From NCBI GenBank assembly GCA_016721945.1, contig JADKHC010000005.1:124001-188000 (forward strand): a stretch of DNA of 64,000 bases, given 5' to 3'. The notes beneath the pieces were generated by a model that searched no databases, was not told where the DNA came from, and worked only from the letters and a program-made list of their open reading frames with translations. This document shows, piece after piece, positions 1-8,332 of this stretch. Numbering within the stretch: the stretch's first letter is position 1; each line of letters starts with the position of its first letter. A program made the position numbers and the translations under genes. Origin of the DNA: Verrucomicrobiota bacterium. Its GTDB lineage: Bacteria > Verrucomicrobiota > Verrucomicrobiia > Opitutales > Opitutaceae.

Positions 1-1150
1 GGAAAAATTTCACGAAACCGCTCAGCTTCTCCTTCGCTTCTTCCGTGCGAGCTGCACCTTGATCGGGATAGACAACATCGTTGTGCAGCAGCTTGCCTTG
101 ACGATCGAGGATGACAGTCTTGCAACCGGTTCTAAAACCAGGGTCAATCGCCAACATGACCTTGCCGCCCAGCGGGGAAGCAAGCAACAGCTCGCGCAGA
201 TTATCGGCAAAGACCTTAATCGCCGTAACGTCGGCCTGCTTTTTCGATTCGAGGCGCATTTCGGTTTCCATCGCCGGTGCGAGAAGTCGCTTGAAAGCAT
301 CTTGCACAGCGAGACGCACTTGCGCGGAAGCGCCGCCCTTGTTTCTCACAAACAGCGGTTCGACCTCGGCCAGCGCCGCGATCTCATCGACCGTGATGCG
401 CATCATGAGCATGAGCTCTTTTTCGCCACGCCGCATCGCGAGCAAACGGTGGCTCGGAGTCTTCGCGAGCGGTTCAGTCCAATCAAAGTAGTCCTTGAAC
501 TTCGCGCCTTCGATTTCTTTGCCAGAAATCATTTTGGAAGAAACGACCGCATCGCGCTGATAAACTGCACGCAGTTTCGCACGCGCCGCAGCGTCGTCAC
601 TGACACGCTCGGCCAGAATGTCGCGCGCACCGGCCAGCGCTTCGTCCGTGCTAGCGATGGTGCTCTTCTGGTTCTTGCCATCGTCGGCGGTGTATTCACG
701 ACCGACATACTCCTTGGCGGCAGCGATTGGATCGGTTGCGGGGTCTTGCGCCCACAAAATCTCCGCGAGTGGCTCCACGCCTTTTTCGCGAGCGATCGTG
801 GCGCGCGTGCGCTTCTTCGGGCGGAACGGCAGGTAAATATCTTCGAGCAGCGTGAGCGAATCGGCGGCGGCGATTTTTTTCGCGAGTTCGTCGGTGAGCA
901 AGTTGCGCTCTTTGAGCGAGGCAACGATGGCACTGCGGCGTTCGTCGAGCGCGGCGAGTTGTTCAAGCCGATCGCGGATCGCGGTCACGGCAACTTCGTC
1001 GAGTTCGCCCGTGACCTCCTTGCGATAGCGCGCGATGAAAGGCACCGTCGCGCCTTCCTTCAACAACTGCGCCGTGGAGGCGACTTGATGTACTTTCAGG
1101 TTGAGCTCGCTCGCGAGGCGGAGCACGTGATCGGGATTGGGCAGTTCCAT
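1..1150 (-). CDS. tex: Tex-family RNA-binding transcription accessory protein, 3' end cut off by the window
   Basis: The first 383 codons of a Tex/YqgF-type protein of usually about 750-780 residues; the rest lies left of position 1. The N-terminus starts MELPNPDHVLRLASELNL and contains the typical Tex segments VPFIARYRKEVTGELDE (near residue 38) and LLEDIYLPFRPKKRTRA (near residue 105), the N-terminal helical region that precedes the YqgF-like nuclease fold, HhH and S1 domains (the last two not in the window). Known Tex proteins bind nucleic acid and associate with transcribing RNA polymerase. ATG 1150 is the start because the protein begins at the normal Tex N-terminus there. The opposite strand holds a long antisense frame that I consider a shadow. 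Confidence 0.93.
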   Translation of the reverse strand, partial: MELPNPDHVLRLASELNLKVHQVASTAQLLKEGATVPFIARYRKEVTGELDEVAVTAIRDRLEQLAALDERRSAIVASLKERNLLTDELAKKIAAADSLTLLEDIYLPFRPKKRTRATIAREKGVEPLAEILWAQDPATDPIAAAKEYVGREYTADDGKNQKSTIASTDEALAGARDILAERVSDDAAARAKLRAVYQRDAVVSSKMISGKEIEGAKFKDYFDWTEPLAKTPSHRLLAMRRGEKELMLMMRITVDEIAALAEVEPLFVRNKGGASAQVRLAVQDAFKRLLAPAMETEMRLESKKQADVTAIKVFADNLRELLLASPLGGKVMLAIDPGFRTGCKTVILDRQGKLLHNDVVYPDQGAARTEEAKEKLSGFVKFF

Positions 1151-1290
1151 CGAAAAGAGCCCGCCATAGCATAGGCCTGAGGCGCATTCGCAAGCGGAAA
1201 TCCCGGAAATCCCTCAGCAGTTTTTAGGGTTCATTCCCCAGTCGGATACATTTCGCTCTACACAGGGAAAACGACTGTTAGCAATTCGCG

Positions 1291-1313
1291 GCCGGTGCAA
1301 AAAAACGACCGGC
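1291..1313 (+). promoter_or_regulatory. Leader hairpin just upstream of the TonB-domain gene
   Basis: GCCGGT (1291-1296) and ACCGGC (1308-1313) can pair around an A-rich loop, ending 10 bases before the ATG at 1324. No Shine-Dalgarno sequence is visible. The hairpin could affect translation, but a six-base stem can arise by chance. Confidence 0.3.
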
Positions 1314-1323
1314 AACTTCTCAT

Positions 1324-1695
1324 ATGTCACACGTCAAAACATCCCTCCTCAAAGTTCTTTCTCTCAGCCTGCTTCTAGGCTCTTTTGCCTCGCTGCAAGC
1401 CGCGACATCGGAGGGCACGGCATTCGACGTACGTCCAACGCCGGTCAAAACTCCGCCCCCGGAATATCCAACCCAAATGAAACGCGATGGAGTGTCTGGC
1501 GTGGTCGCCATCAAGGTAGAAATCGATGAATCCGGTGCAGTGACCGCATGCTCGGTCACCAAATCGAGCAACGCGGCCTTTGAGCAGCCTGCCCTGAACG
1601 CAGTCAAGAACTGGCGCTTCACACCTGCGCAAAAATCCGGCGCTCCCGTCAAAGTGAGCGTGGTCATTCCGATCAAGTTCGCAGCCGACGAATAA
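1324..1695 (+). CDS. Secreted TonB C-terminal-domain protein
   Basis: A 123-residue protein with a cleavable signal peptide (MSHVKTSLLKVLSLSLLLGS, cleavage probably after LQA near residue 26). The rest is a TonB C-terminal fold, with PPPEYPTQMKRDGVSGVV followed by VKIEID-type strands and the closing NWRFTPAQKSGAPVKVSV. It lacks the transmembrane anchor and proline-rich spacer of a true TonB, so it is a short periplasmic version of the kind common in this group. Such proteins may contact TonB-dependent receptors, but that role is inference. It is monocistronic: a strong terminator follows, and the neighbours on both sides are on the other strand. Confidence 0.8.
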   Translation: MSHVKTSLLKVLSLSLLLGSFASLQAATSEGTAFDVRPTPVKTPPPEYPTQMKRDGVSGVVAIKVEIDESGAVTACSVTKSSNAAFEQPALNAVKNWRFTPAQKSGAPVKVSVVIPIKFAADE

Positions 1696-1724
1696 ACTAC
1701 GCCGACAATTTCTTGGTTAACCTC

Positions 1725-1759
1725 AAAGACCGTGCTTAAAACGCACGGTCTTTTCTTTT
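1725..1759 (+). terminator. Rho-independent terminator after the TonB-domain gene
   Basis: An 11-bp stem (1725-1735 with 1743-1753) with a TTAAAAC loop runs into a T-rich tail (TTTTCTTTT). It lies between two convergent genes and may also serve the AEC transporter gene, though the T run in that direction is only three bases. Confidence 0.88.
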
Positions 1760-1765
1760 GCCCGC

Positions 1766-2707
1766 TTAAAACACCCAGGCCAGCCCGAACCGTATCCAAA
1801 GCGGTATGACAAGGACTCCGGCCACCGTCGTGCCGATCACCACCCGCACCGCCATAAGCGGATGACCGCCGTAATGCTTGGCGATCACGATCGGCAAAAT
1901 TCCCGCAGGCATCGCCGCCTGCACAATCAACACGCGCTTCAGCTCCACCGTACACGGCAGATATTTCGCCAGCACGAGGTAAAGTAACGGATACAAACCC
2001 AGCCGCAGCAGCGTCGCGCTAAACGTAATCTTTGGCTCAAACAACTCGTGCGGCTTCGCGAAATATTGCTCCAGCGTTCCGCCGATCAGCATCAAGCCGA
2101 GAGGAATGGCGCACATCGCACTTTGATGAATGACCTCGCGCACAAAGCCCGGCACATGCGGGCCGACTCCGAGGAGATTTCCCGCCAACGCCAGAGCGAG
2201 CGCGACCACCGGTGGGTTGACTAATTTTCTCCAACCATCACGCAGCGACAAACCGGAAAGCACCAGGATTCCCACGGTCCAGATCGCGGCCTCGCAACCG
2301 ACGTTATGCACGAGCAACACACCGAGACTCTCAGGGCCAAAGAGCGCCGCCATCAGCGGGATCGGGATGTAGCCGTAGTTATTTATGCCCGCCGCAAAGG
2401 CAAACGTGCGCAGCCCATGCCCCTGCGTCAGCCCGAGCGCGCGCCCGGCGTAAAGCGAAGCCACGATGGTAAACCCCACCAGCACCAGACCGAGCAGCGG
2501 CGCGAGCGCGAGATTCGAAGGCACGCGCAATGCATCGTTGTTGAGTACATTCTCGAAGATCAGGCACGGGTAGAGAAAGTTGACCACCAGCTTGAGCAAA
2601 CTCGCATCGGCCTCAGCGGTCAGCCACGCCAAACGCCGTAAACCCACCCCAATCGCGATCAGCACAAACACCGGCAGAATGAGAAGCAGGATTTGCCAGT
2701 AGGACAT
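1766..2707 (-). CDS. AEC-family (auxin efflux carrier-like) transporter
   Basis: A 313-residue integral membrane protein with about ten hydrophobic helices starting with LLLILPVFVLIAIGVGLRRL. The AEC/Mem_trans signatures are the N-terminal 'NFLYPCLIFENVL' helix and the later 'LGLMLIGGTLEQYF' and 'VQAAMPAGILPIVIAKHYGG' segments, where the P-A-G-hydrophobic pattern is conserved in bacterial members (MdcF, YfdV). Family members export carboxylates or auxin-like anions; the substrate here cannot be read from sequence. It starts three bases after the stop of the flavoprotein gene, so the two are almost certainly co-transcribed. Confidence 0.87.
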   Translation of the reverse strand: MSYWQILLLILPVFVLIAIGVGLRRLAWLTAEADASLLKLVVNFLYPCLIFENVLNNDALRVPSNLALAPLLGLVLVGFTIVASLYAGRALGLTQGHGLRTFAFAAGINNYGYIPIPLMAALFGPESLGVLLVHNVGCEAAIWTVGILVLSGLSLRDGWRKLVNPPVVALALALAGNLLGVGPHVPGFVREVIHQSAMCAIPLGLMLIGGTLEQYFAKPHELFEPKITFSATLLRLGLYPLLYLVLAKYLPCTVELKRVLIVQAAMPAGILPIVIAKHYGGHPLMAVRVVIGTTVAGVLVIPLWIRFGLAWVF

Positions 2708-2710
2708 AAA

Positions 2711-3949
2711 TCAGGCCGAACCTCCTGCCATCGCTTTTCCTGCCAGCCAGCCCGTCGTCCACGCTGCCTGGAAATTAAAGCCGCCCGTGATGCCGTCGAT
2801 GTCGAGCACTTCGCCCGCGAAAAACAACCCCGGGCACACGCGACTCTGCATCGTTTTGAAATCAACCTCGCCCAGACGAACCCCTCCACAGGTGACAAAC
2901 TCCTCCTTGTTCATGCTCTTGCCGGCCACCACATACTCGCCCGCAGCGATCTGTCCGGCGATGGCCGCAAGCAACTGGTTCGACACCGAGGTCCAGACCG
3001 CGGTCGGTGCCACGCCCGCTGCCGCGACCAGGCGCTCCCAAAAGCGCTGCGGCAGGGCAAATGGATTCCAGTTCACGACCTGTTTGCGTGGATTCGCCGT
3101 GCGCGCTGCGGCGAGTTCGTTGCGCACGGTTTCGAGCGGACGGCCGCCCAGCCAGTTGACCGTGAGTGTGAATTTGTAATCCACGCCCTGCAACGCGCGC
3201 GCACCCCAGGCCGAAAGCCGCAAGATCGCCGGCCCGCTCATGCCCCAATGCGTGATCAGCAACGGCCCTTGCTCGCGTAGTTTTAAACTGGTTACAGAGA
3301 CCCCGGCGTTCTCGACGGAAAGTCCGGCCAGATCCTTCAGCCGCGCATCATCGATATGAAACGTGAAGAGCGATGGCACCGGCGGCTCGATCGTGTGGCC
3401 GAGTTTTAGCGCCAGCGCGAGCCCGCCCGCCATTTTTCCGCCGCCCGTAGCGATCAAAAGCCGGTCGCACGTAACTGTTTCGCCGTTCGTGAGCGTGACC
3501 GCGAAGCCTGTCCCCTCGCCCATCCGCTCCACCTCTTTCACACCACAGCTCGTCCGAACCTGCACGCGTGCCGAACCAGCCGAACGCGTCAAACATTCCA
3601 CAATCGTCGCCGAGTCATCCGTTATCGGAAACATGCGGCCATCGTCCTCGGTTTTGAGCTCTACGCCGCGTGCCGCGAACCACGCGATCGTGTCGCGCGG
3701 CTGCCAGCGGGAAAATGCGCCGAGCAGTTCGCGGCCACCGCGCGGATAACGCTTCACTAGGTCTCGCGGCTCGAAACAAGCGTGGGTGACGTTGCAGCGA
3801 CCGCCACCCGAAACACGCACCTTCGCCAAAAGATTCGCGGTCAATTCATACATGAGTACTTCCGCCTCGGGGTTCGCCTCCGCACACGCGATGGCCGCGA
3901 AGAATCCGGCAGCACCACCACCGACAATGATCACACGAGGTTTACTCAT
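2711..3949 (-). CDS. HI0933/YhiN-family flavoprotein (NAD(P)/FAD-dependent oxidoreductase)
   Basis: A 412-residue protein with a dinucleotide-binding N-terminus (VIIVGGGAAGFFAAIACAE) and the family-specific 'KVRVSGGGRCNVTHA' at about residue 43, 'IATGGGKMAGG' in the middle and 'AGEVLDIDGITGGFNFQAA' near the C-terminus, the second FAD-contacting motif of HI0933-like proteins. Length is normal (about 390-420). The family contains BaiN and YhiN, whose substrates are mostly undefined. It is the first gene of a two-gene operon with the AEC transporter, which hints at but does not prove a shared small-molecule substrate. Confidence 0.9.
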   Translation of the reverse strand: MSKPRVIIVGGGAAGFFAAIACAEANPEAEVLMYELTANLLAKVRVSGGGRCNVTHACFEPRDLVKRYPRGGRELLGAFSRWQPRDTIAWFAARGVELKTEDDGRMFPITDDSATIVECLTRSAGSARVQVRTSCGVKEVERMGEGTGFAVTLTNGETVTCDRLLIATGGGKMAGGLALALKLGHTIEPPVPSLFTFHIDDARLKDLAGLSVENAGVSVTSLKLREQGPLLITHWGMSGPAILRLSAWGARALQGVDYKFTLTVNWLGGRPLETVRNELAAARTANPRKQVVNWNPFALPQRFWERLVAAAGVAPTAVWTSVSNQLLAAIAGQIAAGEYVVAGKSMNKEEFVTCGGVRLGEVDFKTMQSRVCPGLFFAGEVLDIDGITGGFNFQAAWTTGWLAGKAMAGGSA

Positions 3950-3990
3950 AAGCGGTCAGACTGCGCAGCGCGCACGCGCGTGTCCAAAAC

Positions 3991-4019
3991 GAAAAACGCC
4001 GACCCTCGCAGGTCGGCGT
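3991..4019 (-). terminator. Terminator of the Spy/CpxP-like gene
   Basis: Nine-bp stem (3996-4004 with 4011-4019), loop CTCGCA. Read on the minus strand it is followed by TTTTT. It lies 25 bases past the stop codon of the gene at 4044. Confidence 0.85.
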
Positions 4020-4043
4020 CGAAAACTGGAATTTTTTGCAGGA

Positions 4044-4484
4044 TTATTCCTTGGCCTTTTCTTTAGCCTTTTCCTTGCGCGGACCGCCTTGGCCACGCTC
4101 TTTCATTTCATCGAGAGTTTTCTGCTGTTCAGGTGTGAGCAGCGGGCGGATTTGGTCGCGGGTTCTTTTGATAATTTCGATTATCTTCTCACGGCGTGCG
4201 CCCTTGGCCAACGACTCATCATCACGCACGGCAGCCATTGCTTTCATTTCCTCTTCCATGATCGGTTTGATCTTGGTCTTCTGGTCTTCGGTGAGATTGA
4301 GCTTTTCAACCATCATCTTGAAACGGTCGCCGCGGGGCCCATGTCCGGGGCCGCCAGGACCGGGGCCATGCTCGCCGGGAGGAGGCGGTGGTGGCGGGGG
4401 CGTAGCAGCGTCTTCGGCTTGGGAGAAAGGAATCGCCATCGCAAACGCAACAGCAACGAGAGGGAGCTTAAACATGCTTTTCAT
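4044..4484 (-). CDS. Spy/CpxP-like periplasmic LTXXQ-repeat protein
   Basis: A 146-residue protein: signal peptide (MKSMFKLPLVAVAFAMAIPF, cleaved near SQA), a proline/glycine-rich linker (PPPPPPPPGEHGPGPGGPG), then a helical region with two LTxxQ-type motifs, 'LNLTEDQKTKIKP' and 'LLTPEQQKTLDEM', the hallmark of Spy/CpxP proteins. The C-terminus is a lysine-rich repeat (KEKAKEKAKE). E. coli relatives are periplasmic chaperones or stress modulators. I chose ATG 4484, because upstream extension to 4556 would put 24 non-signal residues before the signal peptide and overlap the divergent gene. Confidence 0.8.
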   Translation of the reverse strand: MKSMFKLPLVAVAFAMAIPFSQAEDAATPPPPPPPPGEHGPGPGGPGHGPRGDRFKMMVEKLNLTEDQKTKIKPIMEEEMKAMAAVRDDESLAKGARREKIIEIIKRTRDQIRPLLTPEQQKTLDEMKERGQGGPRKEKAKEKAKE

Positions 4485-4559
4485 AAACAGCAGGGTGATT
4501 AACGATTGTTGATGTGAACTCCTGATCAGACGCCAGGCACAGGTAAAATGTTTCACGCC

Positions 4560-4928
4560 ATGTCAAATTCCCAGCTCACCACCCGCGCTCAACACCTCGT
4601 CGCCCGCATCCAATGCAATCTGCCGGCCGAGATCCGCGAACTCGCGCTGCAGGTGCCTGTGAGCTATCACGACTGGCCAGATGAAGAAATCCTCGGCGAG
4701 GAATTCGAGCCCGACATCATGGGACTTTTTGTGGGCGAACATCACGGGCTCGAGGCAGGCATGGGCAACTCCGTGCCACCACAGATTTTTCTCTTTCTGG
4801 AAAACATCTTCGACGAAGCCGAGGGCGATCCCACGCGTTTCGACGAAGAAGTGCGCATCACCTACCTGCATGAACTCGGCCACTATCTCGGCTGGGACGA
4901 AGACGAGGTCGAGGCGCACGGCCTGTAA
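4560..4928 (+). CDS. Small zincin-like metallopeptidase family protein
   Basis: 122 residues, matching the usual size of the single-domain 'metallopeptidase family' (zincin_1) proteins. The C-terminal segment HELGHYLGWDEDEVEAHGL carries the HExxHxxGxxxxE zinc-binding motif. The front part is acidic, with 'PDIMGLFVGEHH' and 'IFLFLENIFDEAEG' that are characteristic of the family. No signal peptide, so cytoplasmic. ATG 4560 is preferred to ATG 4548 because it gives the ordinary N-terminus. The substrate is unknown. It is transcribed divergently from the Spy-like gene, with only about 75 bases between the starts. Confidence 0.85.
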   Translation: MSNSQLTTRAQHLVARIQCNLPAEIRELALQVPVSYHDWPDEEILGEEFEPDIMGLFVGEHHGLEAGMGNSVPPQIFLFLENIFDEAEGDPTRFDEEVRITYLHELGHYLGWDEDEVEAHGL

Positions 4929-4955
4929 CACCAACAGCCGCTCCCTCGCCACGCA

Positions 4956-5447
4956 TCACTCGCGCAGCTTGCCCAGATACGTAACCAACTCGCTCAGCAC
5001 CACGTCAGCCACGCGCTGTTGAGCCTGTACGCGATTCGCACCCGCACACTCGATCCGCCCGCTTTGCACGATAACCGCTCCAGCCGGCCGAACCTGCGCC
5101 AACGCCCAAAATGCAAACGGCTCCGCTACCTTCTGCTCGGGCCAGGCTTCGGCATAACCCGTCGTGGACAGCACGAGGTCACTCTTAAAAAACGTACAGC
5201 CGCCGATCGCCATTTGTTCGGCGACCGCAAGCGAGACTGCGTTCACCGCAGCGGCATGCGCGCGATCCACGCCCAGATGCCGAACCTTTTGCTCAAGTTC
5301 ATACGCCGTAAGCCCGCCCAGAAAAAACTCCGAGGCCCCCGACACCGCGCCGATACGCGCCTGCAACCAGCCACAGGTCATGCTTTCCACCACGGCCAGC
5401 GTCAGACGCGGCGTGCGCAGCATCAGTTCTTTGAGTTCAAGCGACAT
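4956..5447 (-). CDS. CinA-family protein (nicotinamide-nucleotide amidase domain)
   Basis: 163 residues corresponding to the stand-alone C-terminal CinA/PncC domain. The family signature is present: 'AVVESMTCGWLQARIGAVSG' begins at residue 18 with the active-site Ser/Thr region, followed by 'SEFFLGGLTAYELEQKVRHLGV' with the conserved Tyr and Lys, and 'STTGYAEA' in place of the usual GIAGP stretch. Known members deamidate NMN to NaMN in pyridine nucleotide salvage. The motif deviation (STTGYAEAWPE) makes activity less certain than membership. It is convergent with the zincin gene and 40 bases downstream of exonuclease III on the same strand. Confidence 0.85.
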   Translation of the reverse strand: MSLELKELMLRTPRLTLAVVESMTCGWLQARIGAVSGASEFFLGGLTAYELEQKVRHLGVDRAHAAAVNAVSLAVAEQMAIGGCTFFKSDLVLSTTGYAEAWPEQKVAEPFAFWALAQVRPAGAVIVQSGRIECAGANRVQAQQRVADVVLSELVTYLGKLRE

Positions 5448-5487
5448 GACTGAAACAACTCCGTGTTCGATGGTGGATAGCGAGCAG

Positions 5488-6246
5488 TTATTTCATTTCC
5501 AATACAACCGGGCAGTGATCGCTGCCCATCACCGCCGGGAGAACCGACGCGCTTTTAAGCGCCGGGCGCAACCGTTCACTTGCGACAAAGTAGTCGACAC
5601 GCCATCCGATATTCCGCGCGCGGCAGTTAGCCATCAGACTCCACCAAGTGTAGTGACCGGGCCCTTTCTCGAATTCACGCAATGTATCCACAAAACCACT
5701 CGCCAGAATATTGGAGAAATTAGCGCGCTCTTCGTCCGTGAAACCGGCATTGCGTCGATTGGTCTTCGGGTTCGCCAGATCGAGCTCGGTGTGCGCGACG
5801 TTAAGATCCCCGCAAAAAACCACCGGCTTCTTTTTCTCCAGCTTCTTGACGTAAGCGAGAAACGCCGGGTCCCATTCCTTCACGCGATAGTCGAGCCGCG
5901 TGAGACCGCGCTGTGAGTTGGGTTGATAGACATTAAGCAGAAAAAAATCTGCGAACTCCGTCGTCACGACGCGCCCTTCGCCATCGTGTTCAGCCATACC
6001 GATACCATACGAAACACCCAAAGGCTTGACCCGGGAAAATGTGACTGTGCCGCTGTACCCCTTCTTCACCGCCGAGTTCCAATACGCTTCATAGCCGCTC
6101 GGCCACGCCACATGCTGCACATCGCCGGGATGCGCCTTGGTCTCCTGCAGGCAAATCACATCGGCAGCAAAGGCCTCCATGATTTTGAGCAGGTCCTTTT
6201 TCAGCACGGCGCGAACGCCATTCACATTCCACGAGACGATTTTCAT
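5488..6246 (-). CDS. xth: Exodeoxyribonuclease III
   Basis: 252 residues. The whole exonuclease III/AP-endonuclease signature set is visible: 'MKIVSWNVNGVRA' at the start, metal-binding Glu in 'VICLQETKAHPGDV', 'GYSGTVTFSRV', the catalytic 'VFCGDLNVAHTELDLANPK' and the terminal 'VMGSDHCPVVLEMK' with Asp-His. It acts in base excision repair as an AP endonuclease and 3'-5' exonuclease. The open frame extends to 6426 but residues before MKIVSWN have no family counterpart, so ATG 6246 is the start. It is divergent from the cystathionine gamma-synthase gene. Confidence 0.95.
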   Translation of the reverse strand: MKIVSWNVNGVRAVLKKDLLKIMEAFAADVICLQETKAHPGDVQHVAWPSGYEAYWNSAVKKGYSGTVTFSRVKPLGVSYGIGMAEHDGEGRVVTTEFADFFLLNVYQPNSQRGLTRLDYRVKEWDPAFLAYVKKLEKKKPVVFCGDLNVAHTELDLANPKTNRRNAGFTDEERANFSNILASGFVDTLREFEKGPGHYTWWSLMANCRARNIGWRVDYFVASERLRPALKSASVLPAVMGSDHCPVVLEMK

Positions 6247-6372
6247 GCAAGAAATCCGCCATGAAATGCAGCAAATAGCCAAAGGCAAATTCTGGCCGCA
6301 GTCTTTTTGTTCGCCTGTCGCCAGCGCACCGCTTGGGATACCGGCTCCACTCGAACGTCCATCCCAGCAGCC

Positions 6373-7875
6373 ATGTCCGCCTTCGCCCACATCCCTCTCG
6401 GAAAACGCATTCCCGCCAGCATCCATGGCGTCTCATGCAGCCTGCCGACCATGCGCGATGTCATCGGTTACGAGACCAAGGCGCCAGAGACAATGCAGCA
6501 TCTCTGCTCGGGCTATCCTCGCTTCGTTCAGCACCCTTATTTGCGCCAGGCCGCCGCCCATATCGTCAACGCACTCGGGCTCCACGGGCACCTCGCCTGG
6601 CTCACTGCCTCAGCCGCTGCCGCCCATGCGCTCCAGACCGCGCTCGCGCCATCCGAAACACGCATCATCGAACACGACGGACTCAGCGGCGTGGCCTTTC
6701 CGGAAAGCTCCGAGATATTCGCCAGAGCCAAAACTTTCCTCCAACACACTGGCTCCCTGCTCTCGTCGCGCGAAGCCGAAGATTACCTGCTGCGCGTCGG
6801 CGAACTAACCACGCCACAGCCTGAAGCCGCGTTCGATGGCTACGCACCCGGCCGCGTGAAAAACGCCGTCGCCAAGGCCTTCGGCCACGTCACCAGCGAA
6901 GACGTGTTTCTCGCCTGCAGCGGCATGAACGCGATCTACACCACCTTCCGCATCGCGTCGGAAGTCCAACAGGCACGCAAACGCACCGTCTGGATCCAAC
7001 TCGGCTGGCTCTACCTCGATACCATCGCTATCCTGAAAAAATTTACGCCCTCGCCCGAGCGAGATCACGTTTTCCTCAGCGACGTCTTCGATCTGCCTGC
7101 CTTGCGCCGGATTTTTGCCGAACGCGGCCAGGAAATCGCCGGTGTCATTACCGAAGCCCCAACTAATCCGCTGATCCAGACACCTGACCTTCCTGCTATT
7201 CACGCACTCTGTCGCGATCACGGCGCGATCTTGATCGCCGACCCCACCATCGCTTCGCCGTACAACATTGACGTGCTGCCGTACTGCGACGTGGCGGTCA
7301 ACAGCCTGACCAAATACGCGGCCAGCGAAGGCGACGTCATCATGGGCACCGTTGTGGTGAATCCGGAGAGCCCATTCGCTTCCGACTTCAGACGCCAACT
7401 TCCCAGTCGGCTTGAGCCCGTTTACTCGCGTGACATCGGTCGTCTTGCCGCCCAAATCGGCGACTACGAAACCGTCATCAAGCGCGTCAACCAAACCGGG
7501 CCAGTGATCGTAGAATTTCTCCGCCAGCATCCGCGCGTGAAAAATCTTCGCTGGTCCGGCCATCCCGATTCGCGCGAAAACTTTCTTAAAATCGCCCGCT
7601 CTCCAGAAGCTTTCGCCAGCATGATCTCGTTCAAGGTCGAAGGCCCGCTGGCCGATTTCTACGACCGTCTGCGACTGCCAAAAGGCGCAAGTTTCGGAAT
7701 GAAGAACACTCTGGTCTGCCCGTTCATCTTTCTCGCGCACTACGATCTCGTCACTAGCGACGACGGTCGCGAAACCTTGCGCGCCTGCGGCCTCGATGCG
7801 GAACTCGTGCGCCTCTCGCTCGGCTGCGAACCAGCCGAGGATATCATCGCCGCTCTTGCCGAAGCACTCGCTTGA
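6373..7875 (+). CDS. Cystathionine gamma-synthase-like PLP enzyme (fungal-type)
   Basis: 500 residues, longer than the usual 380-400 of bacterial MetB. The N-terminus has 'HIPLGKRIPASIHGVSCSLP', 'DVIGYE' and 'SGYPRFVQHP', which resemble the N-terminal extension of fungal cystathionine gamma-synthases. The fold-type I aminotransferase core follows, with the PLP lysine in 'DVAVNSLTKYAASEGD' (near residue 315) and the phosphate/cofactor segment 'ADPTIASPYNIDVLPYCDVA'. The predicted reaction is condensation of an activated homoserine with cysteine in methionine synthesis; a related sulfhydrylase activity is possible. ATG 6373 is preferred to the upstream 6307, since the first 22 codons are not family-like. 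No Shine-Dalgarno is seen. DUF167 follows after 18 bases. Confidence 0.82.
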   Translation: MSAFAHIPLGKRIPASIHGVSCSLPTMRDVIGYETKAPETMQHLCSGYPRFVQHPYLRQAAAHIVNALGLHGHLAWLTASAAAAHALQTALAPSETRIIEHDGLSGVAFPESSEIFARAKTFLQHTGSLLSSREAEDYLLRVGELTTPQPEAAFDGYAPGRVKNAVAKAFGHVTSEDVFLACSGMNAIYTTFRIASEVQQARKRTVWIQLGWLYLDTIAILKKFTPSPERDHVFLSDVFDLPALRRIFAERGQEIAGVITEAPTNPLIQTPDLPAIHALCRDHGAILIADPTIASPYNIDVLPYCDVAVNSLTKYAASEGDVIMGTVVVNPESPFASDFRRQLPSRLEPVYSRDIGRLAAQIGDYETVIKRVNQTGPVIVEFLRQHPRVKNLRWSGHPDSRENFLKIARSPEAFASMISFKVEGPLADFYDRLRLPKGASFGMKNTLVCPFIFLAHYDLVTSDDGRETLRACGLDAELVRLSLGCEPAEDIIAALAEALA

Positions 7876-7893
7876 GACAAATTTCTCGCTGCG

Positions 7894-8163
7894 ATGAACT
7901 GCCGTCTGGCGATCAAGGCCATCCCCAACGCACCGCGTAATGCCATCGCTGGCTGGCTGGGTGATACTTTGAAAATCAAAGTCCACGCCCCCGCCCTCGA
8001 AGGCCGGGCCAACGAGGAGCTTTGTGAGTTTCTCGCCGAGACGCTCAAGCTGCACCACCGCGCCGTCACCCTCGCCCACGGCGACAAGTCCCGGCAAAAG
8101 CTCATACAAATCGACGGCCTCAGTCTCGACGAAGTCAAAGCCCGTCTGACCCAAGCCGGTTAA
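7894..8163 (+). CDS. DUF167 / YggU-family protein
   Basis: 89 residues, the normal size for the family. The signatures are 'IKAIPNAPRNAIAGWLGDTLKIKVHAP' in overlapping parts, then 'ALEGRANEELCEFLAETL' and 'VTLAHGDKSRQKLIQIDG', matching the V.PgakrneI...L+i+v.apPveGkAN pattern. No biochemical function is established. It begins 18 bases after the cystathionine gamma-synthase stop and is probably translated from the same transcript. Confidence 0.88.
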   Translation: MNCRLAIKAIPNAPRNAIAGWLGDTLKIKVHAPALEGRANEELCEFLAETLKLHHRAVTLAHGDKSRQKLIQIDGLSLDEVKARLTQAG

Positions 8164-8217
8164 CCCACCCGCCACCTCATGCAACCCGAGTCAAAGTATT
8201 GGCTCTTGCTGCTAGTT

Positions 8218-8266
8218 GTGTCACGTATTACGTGACACTTTAAAACACCCCATTTTAGAAAATGGG
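8218..8266. repeat. Two adjacent intergenic palindromes
   Basis: First, GTGTCACGTA and TACGTGACAC (8218-8238) form a perfect 10-bp inverted repeat around a single T; such a tight centre cannot make an RNA hairpin loop without losing pairs and looks more like a protein-binding site. Second, CCCATTTT and AAAATGGG (8249-8266) are separated by AG. They sit 55 bases past the DUF167 stop codon. The next gene starts nearly 400 bases further on. Confidence 0.6.
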
Positions 8267-8332
8267 AGCAACAAAGATCCCCGAGCAAGCACAGGAGCAT
8301 TTGCTGAGACTGATTCCAGATCCAAAGATCAG

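Noticed and set aside
59..1174. Long open frame antisense to tex
   Set aside because: Composition (many Arg, His, Ala without domains) fits a mirror frame of a GC-rich coding strand; tex on the minus strand has clear family motifs.
6247..6372. SAM- or SAH-type riboswitch upstream of the cystathionine gamma-synthase
   Set aside because: The 126-base gap shows no conserved aptamer core or terminator hairpin that I can recognise.
6805..8184. 459-residue frame antisense to cystathionine gamma-synthase and DUF167
   Set aside because: It spans two well-supported genes on the other strand and has no domain signature.
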